Source: Allobosea sp.
GTDB lineage: Bacteria > Pseudomonadota > Alphaproteobacteria > Rhizobiales > Kaistiaceae
Assembly (NCBI GenBank): GCA_017307955.1
Contig: JAFKFV010000010.1
Location: forward strand, 186,001-250,000
DNA length: 64,000 bases
Direction: 5' to 3'
In this document: in pieces, positions 8,228 to 15,976 of the stretch
How the letters are laid out: each line of letters opens with the position of its first letter
Numbering within the stretch: the stretch's first letter is position 1
Notes under the pieces: generated by a model
What the model was told of the DNA's origin: nothing
The model's database searches: none
The model's input: the letters and a program-made list of their open reading frames with translations, nothing else
Program-made: the position numbers and the translations under genes

Positions 8228-8485
8228 ATGAGCATGACCGGACCCATCGATCGGAAGAGCCGCGGCCGGCCGCGTACGGACACGACGCTTGTCGGCGTCC
8301 GAATGGCGCCCGACCTCATCGCCGCGCTCGACCGTTTCATCGCCGACGAGGCGCCGGGAATGTCCCGGCCCGAGGCGCTGCGCATGGTGTTCCGTCGCTG
8401 GGCCGAACAGGAAGGCCTGATCAATCGTCAGCCGCCGGATGAGGGCAAGCGTCCGTCGGAGCTGAACTCGGACAATGACGGCTGA
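8228..8485 (+). CDS. Ribbon-helix-helix (CopG-like) small DNA-binding protein
   Basis: An 85-residue protein from the ATG at 8228 (a second ATG at 8234 is possible). After a basic segment (RKSRGRPRTDTT) comes LVGVRMAPDLIAALDRFIAD then GMSRPEALRMVFRRWAEQEG. This is the strand-helix-helix order of CopG/Arc/MetJ-type repressors, with the G(M)SRPEALR turn characteristic of the fold. The C-terminus is polar. No toxin gene follows; the next gene, 37 bases downstream, encodes a small lipoprotein. The target is unknown. It could be a stand-alone repressor or an orphan antitoxin. Confidence 0.65.
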   Translation: MSMTGPIDRKSRGRPRTDTTLVGVRMAPDLIAALDRFIADEAPGMSRPEALRMVFRRWAEQEGLINRQPPDEGKRPSELNSDNDG

Positions 8486-8522
8486 CGATGCCGTGACGTT
8501 CATAACCTCGGGGGATTTTGAG

Positions 8523-8693
8523 ATGCGTCTTTTCGTGCTTTCGCTGGCGATGGTCGCCAGTCTTTCGGCGCTCGCCGGCTGCTCCAGCAGCGGCAACAGC
8601 GCCGCGGCCGTCGACATGATGAACAATCCCGTCAATGCCTGCGGCACGGACGGCAGCTCGAACATCAACGACTGCGGCGGCGGCCGCCGCTGA
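8523..8693 (+). CDS. Small lipoprotein, tandem family member 1
   Basis: A 56-residue protein starting at ATG 8523, seven bases after GGGGA. The n-region MRLF and hydrophobic core lead to the lipobox LAGC, so lipidation is at Cys20. The mature part is only 37 residues: a Gly/Ser/Asn linker, then DMMNNPVNACGTDGSSNINDC. The core NPxNxCG...G(S)xNIxDC, with two conserved Cys ten residues apart in the alignment, recurs in three more genes downstream. This copy is the most divergent (NPVNACGTDG for NPPNSCGPGG). The longer open frame from 8475 would put residues ahead of the signal peptide and is rejected. I do not recognise a named family or function. Confidence 0.75.
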   Translation: MRLFVLSLAMVASLSALAGCSSSGNSAAAVDMMNNPVNACGTDGSSNINDCGGGRR

Positions 8694-8735
8694 GGGCAAC
8701 GCCCGCGTGAGGGCCGACAAGCGAGGAGGACAGCG

Positions 8736-9095
8736 ATGAACCGATCGATCCCGGTGAAGGCCGGCCTCCTCGCAACGATCCTCGTCGCCGGGGCCCTGCC
8801 CGCCTTTGCGCAATATGAGCCGGTCACTCCGGTCGATCCGGCACCGTTCCGCAAGCTCAGTTGCGACCAGATCGCGGCGCGGATCCAGAAGCTCAACATT
8901 CCGATCGGAAACAACAACTCGACGATCGCCGGCTTCCAGCGCAGCCCGACGCTTGAATTCCTGCTGCTCGGCACCGGCTCTCGCAGCCCGGAATTCCTGG
9001 CCGAGGTCGCCCGCGCGCGCGGCGAGCGCAACGCGCTCATCGCCGTCGCGGTCGAGAAGGACTGCGCCGCCAAGCGCCTCGTGCCGATGCGCTGA
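8736..9095 (+). CDS. Secreted protein of unknown function
   Basis: A 119-residue product preceded by GCGAGGAGGACAGCG, a strong Shine-Dalgarno. The signal peptide MNRSIPVKAGLLATILVAGALPAFA is followed by QYEPVTPVDPAPFRKLSCDQ. The mature ~94 residues contain two Cys (in LSCDQI and KDCAAKR), which could form a disulfide, and an amphipathic segment IAARIQKLNIPIGN. It sits between lipoprotein family members 1 and 2 on the same strand and could share their transcript. It does not belong to the lipoprotein family, since it has no lipobox. Periplasmic location is inferred; no function is recognised. Confidence 0.7.
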   Translation: MNRSIPVKAGLLATILVAGALPAFAQYEPVTPVDPAPFRKLSCDQIAARIQKLNIPIGNNNSTIAGFQRSPTLEFLLLGTGSRSPEFLAEVARARGERNALIAVAVEKDCAAKRLVPMR

Positions 9096-9115
9096 CCGCG
9101 GCCACGATCCATCCG

Positions 9116-9283
9116 ATGCGTATCTCGCTCCTCGCTCTTCTCCTCGTCGCGACGCTCGCCCCGCTCGCCGGTTGCAGCGGCACCGGCGACAACTGGGCCG
9201 CCGTCCAGGCGATGAACAATCCTCCGAACACATGCGGACCCGGCGGCTCGCGCAATATCGAGGATTGCCGCGGCCGGCCTTAG
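9116..9283 (+). CDS. Small lipoprotein, tandem family member 2
   Basis: A 55-residue protein, short enough to be missed by routine length cut-offs. The ATG at 9116 opens MRISLLALLLVATLAPLAGC, with lipobox LAGC and lipidated Cys20. The mature part is SGTGDNWAAVQAMNNPP followed by NTCGPGGSRNIEDC and RGRP. It shares the family core NPPN(S/T)CGPGG and (N)IEDC with members 3 and 4, and AVQAMNNPP aligns with AINAMDNPP. It begins 20 bases after the secreted-protein gene. Function unknown; predicted to be anchored in the outer membrane or to the periplasmic face. Confidence 0.75.
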   Translation: MRISLLALLLVATLAPLAGCSGTGDNWAAVQAMNNPPNTCGPGGSRNIEDCRGRP

Positions 9284-9294
9284 TGATCGGGCAA

Positions 9295-9308
9295 CTGATC
9301 GCGATCAA
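9295..9308. promoter_or_regulatory. FNR/FixK-like box candidate before lipoprotein 3
   Basis: CTGATCGCGATCAA differs at one position from the FNR-type consensus TTGAT-N4-ATCAA, and its 12-bp centre TGATCGCGATCA is a perfect palindrome. It lies 123 bases ahead of the ATG at 9432. A poor -10-like TATGCC at 9330-9335 would place the box near -41, the class II position. A FixK-like regulator is encoded at 47005-47757. Confidence 0.35.
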
Positions 9309-9431
9309 ATCTTGGGGGCTGCTCCGTGCTATGCCGACATTACTGACGGCGCCCTATGTTAGTGCTGTGTGGCAGATCGAATCTGCTGCCCGCGGGCCAC
9401 GCCTGTCAACGTCCCCCACTGCGAGGTGATC

Positions 9432-9599
9432 ATGCGTATCGTCGTTCTCACCCTGGCGCTGCTGGCCGCCTTGCCAGCCGTCAGCGGCTGCTCCAGCACC
9501 GGCAACAATGCGGCCGCCATAAATGCGATGGACAATCCGCCGAATTCCTGCGGCCCCGGCGGCAAGGCCGATGTCGTCGACTGCCCGGACGGCGCCTGA
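9432..9599 (+). CDS. Small lipoprotein, tandem family member 3
   Basis: A 55-residue protein from ATG 9432, with GAGG seven bases upstream; the longer open frame from 9369 lacks a signal peptide at its start. MRIVVLTLALLAALPAVSGC ends in the lipobox VSGC. The mature part is SSTGNNAAAINAMDNPP then NSCGPGGKADVVDCPDGA. The stretch AAAINAMDNPPNSCGPGG is identical to member 4, so these two are the closest pair. A possible FNR-type box lies upstream. Function unknown. Confidence 0.78.
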   Translation: MRIVVLTLALLAALPAVSGCSSTGNNAAAINAMDNPPNSCGPGGKADVVDCPDGA

Positions 9600-9626
9600 T
9601 CGGCGTTTCATCAAGGAGATATGACC

Positions 9627-9803
9627 ATGCGGACCTTCTTCCTCTCCCTCGCCATGCTGGCCGGGCTCTCGGCCGTTTCGGGCTGCACCGGCACGGGCAA
9701 TGCCGCCAGCGACGCGGCCGCCATCAACGCCATGGACAACCCGCCGAATTCCTGCGGACCGGGCGGCAGCCAGAACATCGAGGATTGCGACAGCCGCCGC
9801 TGA
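9627..9803 (+). CDS. Small lipoprotein, tandem family member 4
   Basis: A 58-residue protein. AAGGAG at 9613-9618 is 8 bases from ATG 9627 but only 2 from ATG 9621, which decides the start. MRTFFLSLAMLAGLSAVSGC ends in the lipobox VSGC. The mature part begins TGTGNAASDAAAINAMDNPP and ends NSCGPGGSQNIEDCDSRR. It lies 27 bases after member 3 and is the last gene before a GC-rich hairpin. Compared with member 3 it carries a three-residue insertion in the linker. Function unknown. Confidence 0.78.
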   Translation: MRTFFLSLAMLAGLSAVSGCTGTGNAASDAAAINAMDNPPNSCGPGGSQNIEDCDSRR

Positions 9804-9812
9804 CGTGAGAAC

Positions 9813-9843
9813 CCGGGTCGCTCGCCTCCCGCGAGTGGCCCGG
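9813..9843 (+). terminator. GC-rich hairpin ending the lipoprotein cluster
   Basis: A 13-bp stem (two G-U pairs in RNA) between 9813-9825 and 9831-9843 with loop CTCCC, ten bases after the stop of lipoprotein 4. The downstream sequence is AT-rich but has no continuous T-run, so termination may be partial. Confidence 0.5.
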
Positions 9844-9960
9844 ATTCACCAATTCCTAAAATTTTCCGAAGATAGGGCCGGTTTTATCAGCCCGAATTAA
9901 CCTTTGGCCGCGGGTTGCCGCGCTATGTCTCGCCGATCGATGAAGATCGGGGACAGCGCC

Positions 9961-10995
9961 ATGGCAATGTCTGAGGGGACAAAGGCCCGTGTCGACTGGG
10001 TCGACTATGCCAAGGGCTTCTGCATCATCATGGTCGTGATGATGCACTCGACCCTCGGGGTCGAGAAGGCGGCGGGTGCCGAAGGCTGGATGACGCATGT
10101 CGTCGCCTTCGCGAAGCCCTTCCGCATGCCGGACTTCTTCCTGATCTCGGGCCTCTTCCTCGCCAATGTGATCGATCGCGACTGGCGCACCTATGCCGAC
10201 CGCAAGATCGTGCATTTTGCCTATTTCTACGTGCTGTGGCTGGTGATCCAGTTCCTGTTCAAGGCGCCGGGCATGGTAGCGGACGACGGCATGGCCGGCG
10301 CGCTTCGCGAATTCCTGCTCGCCTTCGTCGATCCGTTCGGCACGCTCTGGTTCATCTTCCTGCTGCCGGTCTTCTTCGCCGTCACCAAGCTCTTGCGCGG
10401 CGTGCCGTGGTGGATCGTCTGGATCGCCGCAGCGGCGCTCGAAACGGCGCCGATCGAGACGGGCTGGGTCATCCCGGACGAGTTCGCGGCGCGGTTCGTC
10501 TATTTCTACACCGGCTACATCTTTGCGCCGGTCATCTTCCGTCTCGCCGCTTCGGTCATCGAGCGGCCATGGATGGCAACGGCCGGGCTCCTCGCCTGGG
10601 CGGTGGTCGAGGCGGTCGCGGTCTTCGGCGGCTGGTCGGAACTGCCGCTTGTCAGCCTCGCCCTCGGCCTTGCCGGCGCCGCCGCGGTGGTCGGCTTCTC
10701 GGCGCTGCTCTCCAAGTCGCACCGGCTCGGCTGGCTGCGCTATTGCGGGCAAAACTCGATCGTCATCTATCTCGCCTTCTTCCTGCCCATGGCGGCGACG
10801 CGCGCCGTGCTGCTGAAGACGGGCGTCGTTCCCGATCTCGGTACTGTATCGCTCATCGTGACGGCAGTGGCGGTGGTGACGCCGGTCCTCTTCCATTGGC
10901 TGGTGCGCGGCACGCGCTTCCGCTTCCTGTTCGAGCGGCCACGCTGGGCACGGATCGAGGAGAAGCCTGCCCGCGGTCTGGTCGCGGCGGAGTAG
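9961..10995 (+). CDS. Acyltransferase family 3 membrane protein
   Basis: A 344-residue integral membrane protein starting at ATG 9961, with GGGGA 7 bases upstream. RVDWVDYAKGFCIIMVVMMHS is the family's first helix with the (D)xxKG...H pattern, and FRMPDFFLISGLFLAN is the conserved second block. About ten hydrophobic segments follow. Family members (OafA/NodX/OpgC-like) transfer acetyl or succinyl groups to polysaccharides, glucans or lipids at the inner membrane. The acceptor is unknown. It follows the lipoprotein cluster and precedes the photolyase on the same strand, with no evident functional link to either. A second member is encoded at 24857-26011. Confidence 0.85.
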   Translation: MAMSEGTKARVDWVDYAKGFCIIMVVMMHSTLGVEKAAGAEGWMTHVVAFAKPFRMPDFFLISGLFLANVIDRDWRTYADRKIVHFAYFYVLWLVIQFLFKAPGMVADDGMAGALREFLLAFVDPFGTLWFIFLLPVFFAVTKLLRGVPWWIVWIAAAALETAPIETGWVIPDEFAARFVYFYTGYIFAPVIFRLAASVIERPWMATAGLLAWAVVEAVAVFGGWSELPLVSLALGLAGAAAVVGFSALLSKSHRLGWLRYCGQNSIVIYLAFFLPMAATRAVLLKTGVVPDLGTVSLIVTAVAVVTPVLFHWLVRGTRFRFLFERPRWARIEEKPARGLVAAE

Positions 10996-11055
10996 TCACT
11001 TTCGGCCAAGCTCAGGCTCTCGCCGGCGGCGGGTCGGCGCGCTAAGTCCTCGCGC

Positions 11056-12498
11056 ATGACCCGCCCCGATGCCGACCAAGAAGCCCCTGCCCTCGTCTGG
11101 TTCCGCGACGATCTCCGCATCGCCGACAATCCCGCGCTTTTGGCGGCCGTGGCGAGCGGCCGGCCGCTCGCTCTCGTCTACTGCCTCGACGAAGTCAGTG
11201 AGGGCATCCGCCCGCTTGGCTCGGCCAGCAAATGGTGGCTGCATCACTCGCTGGCCGTCCTCGCCAAGGCGCTCGAACGCCATGGACACCGGCTGATCCT
11301 CAAGCGCGGACCAGCGAACGGTCTCGTCTTCGAACTCGCCTCAGAACTCGGAGCGAAGGCCGTTTACTGGAACCGCCGCTATGGTGAAGGCGAGCGAGCG
11401 GTCGACGCCGCGCTCAAGGCCCGCTTCAAGGAGAAGGGCGTCGCGGTCGAGAGCTTCCAGGCGAATCTTCTTTTCGAACCCTGGACGGTGCGCACCCAGA
11501 GCGACCAGCCCTTCCGCGTCTTCACGCCGTTCTGGCGCGCCTGCATGGGCGGCGAGCCGCCGCGAGAGCCCCTGCCCGCACCCCGCTCGTGGCCCAAGCC
11601 GGTCAAGGCGGGACGCGGCGAAGCGCTCGACGACTGGGGCCTGCTGCCGCGCCATCCCGACTGGGCCGGTGGTCTCCGCGAGGCCTGGGCGCCCGGCGAG
11701 GCCGGCGCGGCGGCGCGCCTGGAGGACTTCCTGACATCGCGGCTCGCCCGCTATGCCGGCCATCGCGATGAACCAGTCGCGGAGGCGACCTCGCGCCTCT
11801 CGCCGCATCTGCGCTTCGGCGAGATCAGCCCGTTCCAGGTCTGGCATGCGGTCGAAGGGCGGCGGAAGGCGGCGCCTTCGGACATCGAGCGCTCGATCGC
11901 CAAGTTCCAGTCGGAGATCGGCTGGCGCGAATTCTCCTGGCATCTCCTCTTCCATCAGGGCGATCTCGCGACACGCAACTTCCAGCCGCGTTTCGACACG
12001 TTTCCCTGGCCGAAGGCAGACGCCAACGCGCTTGCGGCCTGGCAGAAGGGGCGCACGGGCGTTCCCATCGTCGATGCCGGCATGCGCGAACTCTGGCGCA
12101 CCGGCTGGATGCACAACCGCGTGCGCATGATCACTGCGTCCTTCCTGACCAAGAATCTGCTGATCGACTGGCGGATCGGCGAGGCCTGGTTCTGGGATAC
12201 GCTGGTCGATGCCGACGCCGCCAACAATCCGGCCGGCTGGCAGTGGGTCGCAGGGTCGGGCGCCGATGCGGCGCCGTATTTCCGCATCTTCAATCCGGTG
12301 ACGCAGGGCGAAACGCATGATCCGGACGCTGCCTATATCCGCGCCTTCGTCGAGGAACTGTCGCGCCTCGATGCGGCGGAGATCCATAGCCTCGCCAAGC
12401 GTGCGCCGCCTGCCGGCTATCCGCGACCAATCGTGGATCTTTCGGCCTCGAGACAGCGGGCGCTCGATGCATTCGCCGCGCTCCGCGGCGGCCAATAA
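11056..12498 (+). CDS. phrB: Deoxyribodipyrimidine photolyase (class I)
   Basis: A 480-residue FAD enzyme that splits cyclobutane pyrimidine dimers using blue light. The N-terminal antenna domain starts LVWFRDDLRIADNPAL. The catalytic helical domain contains SRLSPHLRFGEISPFQVWHA, IGWREFSWHLLFH, TGVPIVDAGMRELWRTGWMH, NRVRMITASFLTKNLLIDWR and the FAD/DNA-binding stretch DADAANNPAGWQWVAGSGAD. All match class I CPD photolyases, including the region around the active-site Glu/Trp and the electron-transfer tryptophans. Length is normal. A cryptochrome function cannot be excluded by reading alone, but the near-consensus active site favours repair. Confidence 0.93.
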   Translation: MTRPDADQEAPALVWFRDDLRIADNPALLAAVASGRPLALVYCLDEVSEGIRPLGSASKWWLHHSLAVLAKALERHGHRLILKRGPANGLVFELASELGAKAVYWNRRYGEGERAVDAALKARFKEKGVAVESFQANLLFEPWTVRTQSDQPFRVFTPFWRACMGGEPPREPLPAPRSWPKPVKAGRGEALDDWGLLPRHPDWAGGLREAWAPGEAGAAARLEDFLTSRLARYAGHRDEPVAEATSRLSPHLRFGEISPFQVWHAVEGRRKAAPSDIERSIAKFQSEIGWREFSWHLLFHQGDLATRNFQPRFDTFPWPKADANALAAWQKGRTGVPIVDAGMRELWRTGWMHNRVRMITASFLTKNLLIDWRIGEAWFWDTLVDADAANNPAGWQWVAGSGADAAPYFRIFNPVTQGETHDPDAAYIRAFVEELSRLDAAEIHSLAKRAPPAGYPRPIVDLSASRQRALDAFAALRGGQ

Positions 12499-12641
12499 GG
12501 CATGATTTCCCAAATCGGGCGCCCCTGAGCATTTTTTTCCGGTTACACGGCATCGCCAGCCCATGGGTGCTTTGCGAAGCCGGGCGGCTTGCCGCAAGTC
12601 TGATGGCCACCCCGCTCCTCGCAGCCTCAACGAAGAGTCCC

Positions 12642-13685
12642 ATGGCCGTCCTTCCCTCCGTCATCGAAGCCATCGGCAACACGCCGCTGATCCGCCTCCG
12701 CCGCGCCTCGGAGGAGACAGGCTGCGAGATCCTCGGCAAGGCGGAGTTCCTCAACCCCGGCCAGTCCGTGAAGGACCGCGCCGCGCTCTTCATCGTCCAG
12801 GATGCAATCGCGCGCGGGCAGCTTCGTCCGGGCGGAACGATCGTCGAGGGCACCGCGGGGAATACCGGCATCGGATTGGCATTGGTCGCCGGCGCGCTCG
12901 GCTTCAGGACAGTCATCGTCATTCCCGAGACGCAGTCGCAGGAAAAGAAGGATGCGCTCCGCCTCGCCGGCGCGACGCTCGTCGAGGTTCCGGCCGTTCC
13001 CTACAAGAACCCGAACAACTATGTCCGCCTCTCGGGCCGGCTGGCGCTGGAGCTGGCGCGGAGCGAGCCGAACGGCGCAATCTGGGCCAACCAGTTCGAC
13101 AACATCGCCAATCGCCAGGCGCATATCGACACCACAGGTCCCGAAATCTGGGAGCAGACAGGCGGCAAGGTTGACGGCTTCGTCTCGGCGGTCGGCTCCG
13201 GTGGCACGCTGGCCGGCGTCGGCATCGCGCTGAAGAAGCGCAATCCCGCCGTCAAGATCGCGCTCGCCGATCCGCATGGGGCGTCGCTCTTCAGCTATTA
13301 CACGACCGGCGTCCTGCACTCCGAAGGTTCGTCAATCACCGAAGGCATCGGTCAGGGCCGCGTCACGGCCAATCTCGAAGGCGCTCCCGTCGATGCCGCC
13401 TATCGCATCGACGACGCCGAGGCGCTGGAGATCGTCTTCGACCTCGCCGAGCATGAGGGGCTCATTCTGGGCGGCTCCTCGGGCATCAACATCGCCGGTG
13501 CGATCCGCCTCGCCCGCGACCTCGGGCCGGGCCACACCATCGTCACCATCCTCTGCGACTACGGCACGCGCTACCAGTCGAAGCTCTTCAACCCGGCCTT
13601 CCTGCGCGACAAGGGTCTGCCGGTGCCGGCCTGGCTGGAGCGTGATAGAACAATCGACGTGCCTTACGAGGCTTCCGATTCCTGA
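12642..13685 (+). CDS. cysK: Cysteine synthase A (O-acetylserine sulfhydrylase)
   Basis: A 347-residue PLP enzyme making L-cysteine from O-acetylserine and sulfide. VIEAIGNTPLIRLRRAS is the canonical N-terminus. NPGQSVKDRAA holds the PLP-binding lysine, K44 from the ATG at 12642. GTAGNTGIGLALVA is the substrate loop and GSGGTLAGVG the phosphate-binding loop. The position of K44 supports this start; ATG 12603 is a possible earlier one. It is followed by AlaX, a rhodanese and a MOSC protein, suggesting a sulfur/cysteine-related group. Confidence 0.92.
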   Translation: MAVLPSVIEAIGNTPLIRLRRASEETGCEILGKAEFLNPGQSVKDRAALFIVQDAIARGQLRPGGTIVEGTAGNTGIGLALVAGALGFRTVIVIPETQSQEKKDALRLAGATLVEVPAVPYKNPNNYVRLSGRLALELARSEPNGAIWANQFDNIANRQAHIDTTGPEIWEQTGGKVDGFVSAVGSGGTLAGVGIALKKRNPAVKIALADPHGASLFSYYTTGVLHSEGSSITEGIGQGRVTANLEGAPVDAAYRIDDAEALEIVFDLAEHEGLILGGSSGINIAGAIRLARDLGPGHTIVTILCDYGTRYQSKLFNPAFLRDKGLPVPAWLERDRTIDVPYEASDS

Positions 13686-13694
13686 CAGGCCATC

Positions 13695-14411
13695 ATGACC
13701 GATACCGTCCTGCTGTTCCGCGACGATCCCTATCTCTCCACCGCCGAGGCGCGCGTGACGGGTCTGACGCCGGAGGGCGGCATCATCCTCGACCGGACGG
13801 TGTTCTACGCCACAGGCGGCGGCCAGCCGGGCGATATCGGACGGCTGGAACGGGACGATGGCGGGATGATCGAGATCGCGACCGCCGTCTATGGCAGTTC
13901 GAAGAGCGAGATCGTGCATGTGCCGGCCGCTGGGTCCGCGCTGCCGGCGATCGGCGAGACGGTCGTCGCGCATCTCGACTGGCCGGTCCGCCACCGCCAC
14001 ATGCGCATCCATACCGGCCTGCATCTCCTCACCGTCGCCGTCCCCTATCCCGTGACGGGCGGGCGGATCGGCGCAGAGGAAGGCCATCTCGATTTCGACA
14101 TCGACGGGCCGATCCCGGCCAAGGAAGAGATCGACGCGCGCCTCGCCGAGATGATCGCCGCCGATCATCCGGTGACGACGGAATGGATCACCGACGACGA
14201 GCTTCTCGCCAATCCTGGTTTGGTCAAGACCATGAGCGTCAAGCCGCCGATGGGGAGCGGCCGCGTGCGTCTTGTGCGGATCGGCGATATCGACCTGCAG
14301 CCCTGCGGGGGCACGCATGTCCAGTCGACGGCGGAGATCGGCGCGTTGGCCGTCTCCAAGATCGAGAACAAGGGCAAGCAGAACCGCCGCATCCGCATCC
14401 GTTTCGCCTGA
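13695..14411 (+). CDS. alaX: Alanyl-tRNA editing protein (AlaX type)
   Basis: A 238-residue stand-alone relative of the AlaRS editing domain, which hydrolyses Ser- or Gly-mischarged tRNA-Ala. The first part has FYATGGGQPGDIG, the second HMRIHTGLHLLTVAV (HxxxH) and LQPCGGTHVQSTAEIG (CxxxH). Together these supply the His/His/Cys/His zinc site typical of active editing proteins, followed by KIENKGKQNRRIRIRF. It begins 9 bases after cysK and ends 19 bases before the rhodanese gene, so it is probably co-transcribed. All visible zinc ligands are intact. Confidence 0.9.
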   Translation: MTDTVLLFRDDPYLSTAEARVTGLTPEGGIILDRTVFYATGGGQPGDIGRLERDDGGMIEIATAVYGSSKSEIVHVPAAGSALPAIGETVVAHLDWPVRHRHMRIHTGLHLLTVAVPYPVTGGRIGAEEGHLDFDIDGPIPAKEEIDARLAEMIAADHPVTTEWITDDELLANPGLVKTMSVKPPMGSGRVRLVRIGDIDLQPCGGTHVQSTAEIGALAVSKIENKGKQNRRIRIRFA

Positions 14412-14430
14412 CAGTGCCGCAGGATCGATC

Positions 14431-15285
14431 ATGACCGAAAGAAGCGCGCCCTTCGTCACTGCCCGCTGGCTCGCCGACCGGCTGGGAGAACCCTCGCTTT
14501 CCGTGGTCGACGGCTCCTGGTACCTGCCTTCGGCCGGCCGCGATCCCGAGGCGGAGTTCAAGGCCGGGCATATACCGGGCGCGGTGCGCTTCGATCTGGA
14601 CAAGATCGCCGATCTGTCGAGCGGTCTGCCGCATATGCTGCCCTCGCCCGAGGCCTTCGCCGCCGCGGTCGGCGCCCTCGGCATCTCGGAGCGGCACACG
14701 ATCGTCGTCTATGATGGCGCCGGCCTTTTCTCGGCGCCGCGCGTGCGCTGGACCTTCCGGTTCATGGGCGCCACCGATGTCCGCATTCTCGAAGGCGGAT
14801 TGCCGGCCTGGGTCGCGGCCGGGCTGCCGCTCGAAACCAGCGGCCCGAAGCCGGAACCGGAGCAATTCGTGGCGAGGCTTGATCGGGCGGCGGTCCGCAC
14901 GCTCGGCGAGATGGTCGAGACGGCAGCGTCCGGCGCGGCGCAGATCGTCGACGCGCGGCCGGCCGATCGCTTCCGCGGCGAGGCGGCGGAGCCACGGCCG
15001 GGCCTCCGCTCCGGCCACATTCCGGGTAGCCGCAACCTCCCGGCCAGCGCGCTGGTCACAGACGGCCGCCTCAAGGCGCCGGACGTCATCGCCAGCCTCT
15101 TCGCCGAGGCGGGAATCGACCCGGCGCAGCCCGTCATCACCAGCTGCGGATCGGGCGTCACCGCTGCCATCCTCGCGCTCGGCCTTGAGACCATCGGTGC
15201 CAAAGATATCGCGCTCTATGACGGCTCCTGGGCCGAATGGGGCGGGCGGGCGGATGTGCCGATCGAGACAGGGCCGGCGCGGTGA
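14431..15285 (+). CDS. sseA: Sulfurtransferase (3-mercaptopyruvate/thiosulfate, tandem rhodanese)
   Basis: A 284-residue two-domain rhodanese. The inactive N-terminal domain has AGHIPGAVRFDLD and IVVYDGAGLFSAPRVRWTF. The catalytic domain ends in ITSCGSGVTAAILALGL. The CGSGVTA active-site loop is the form associated with 3-mercaptopyruvate sulfurtransferase rather than thiosulfate rhodanese (CRKGVTA). It is preceded by AlaX. Its stop overlaps the start of the MOSC gene by 4 bases, so these two are translationally coupled. Cytoplasmic, with no signal peptide. Confidence 0.9.
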   Translation: MTERSAPFVTARWLADRLGEPSLSVVDGSWYLPSAGRDPEAEFKAGHIPGAVRFDLDKIADLSSGLPHMLPSPEAFAAAVGALGISERHTIVVYDGAGLFSAPRVRWTFRFMGATDVRILEGGLPAWVAAGLPLETSGPKPEPEQFVARLDRAAVRTLGEMVETAASGAAQIVDARPADRFRGEAAEPRPGLRSGHIPGSRNLPASALVTDGRLKAPDVIASLFAEAGIDPAQPVITSCGSGVTAAILALGLETIGAKDIALYDGSWAEWGGRADVPIETGPAR

Positions 15286-15827
15286 CCACTGCACGAGTCG
15301 TCTCCGTCACCGCGAGCCCTGTGCACGGGTTCTCCAAGCCGACCGTCAACGAAATCCGCCTGCTTGCCGGGCTCGGCGTCGAGGGCGATGTGCATTGCGG
15401 CGAGACGGTGAAGCATCGCTCGCGCGTCCGGATCGACCCGACGCAGCCCAATCTGCGGCAGGTGCATCTCGTCCATTCGGAGCTTTTCGCCGAGCTCGCA
15501 GCCGCCGGCTTCGACATCGCCCCGGGCGCGATCGGAGAGAATATCACCACGGCCGGCATCGACCTCCTTGGTCTGCCGCGCGGCGCGCGCCTTGCGATCG
15601 GCGACGAGGCGATTGTCGAGATCACTGGCCTGCGCAATCCCTGCGTCCAGCTCGACGGCTATCGCCCCGGCCTGACCGCGGCAGTGCTGGGGCGGGACGC
15701 GGAGGGCAGGATCGTCCGCAAGGCCGGCATCATGGGCATCGTGATCGCGGGCGGATCGGTGCGCGCGGGCGACCCGATCGCCGTGCAGATTCCGCCCGAG
15801 CCGCATGCGAGGCTCGAACGCGTCTAG
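15282..15827 (+). CDS. MOSC-domain protein
   Basis: A 181-residue MOSC (molybdenum cofactor sulfurase C-terminal) domain, close in size to YiiM-type proteins. I chose the GTG at 15282 because it overlaps the rhodanese stop as GTGA; the frame stays open upstream but lies inside that gene. Motifs are LAGLGVEGDVHCGETVKHRS, PGAIGENITTAGIDLLGLPR, and the conserved cysteine in ITGLRNPCVQLDG. MOSC proteins are thought to bind sulfur or Moco-related thiols, and coupling to a sulfurtransferase fits a sulfur-relay role. No catalytic activity can be assigned. Confidence 0.85.
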   Translation: MTTARVVSVTASPVHGFSKPTVNEIRLLAGLGVEGDVHCGETVKHRSRVRIDPTQPNLRQVHLVHSELFAELAAAGFDIAPGAIGENITTAGIDLLGLPRGARLAIGDEAIVEITGLRNPCVQLDGYRPGLTAAVLGRDAEGRIVRKAGIMGIVIAGGSVRAGDPIAVQIPPEPHARLERV

Positions 15828-15976
15828 CCGATCCCGGGCAATGGCTTGCGCGGGCTTGCTCCGGTTTCGCGTGATCGCCGTTCAGCCACGGTTCATGGGG
15901 GGTGGGCGAAGGTCGGCCCATGAGACTGCCGCATTCGCGCGGTCCGATGCCGTCCCCGCCTCGATAGAGACCGCCG

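Noticed and set aside
8228..8693. Toxin-antitoxin pair (RHH protein plus small downstream gene)
   Set aside because: The downstream product is a lipoprotein with lipobox and belongs to a four-member family; it has no toxin features.
12515..12539. Terminator after the photolyase gene (GGGCGCCC near a seven-T run)
   Set aside because: The palindrome cannot form a normal hairpin (no loop) and is separated from the T-run by several bases; pairing beyond it is poor.
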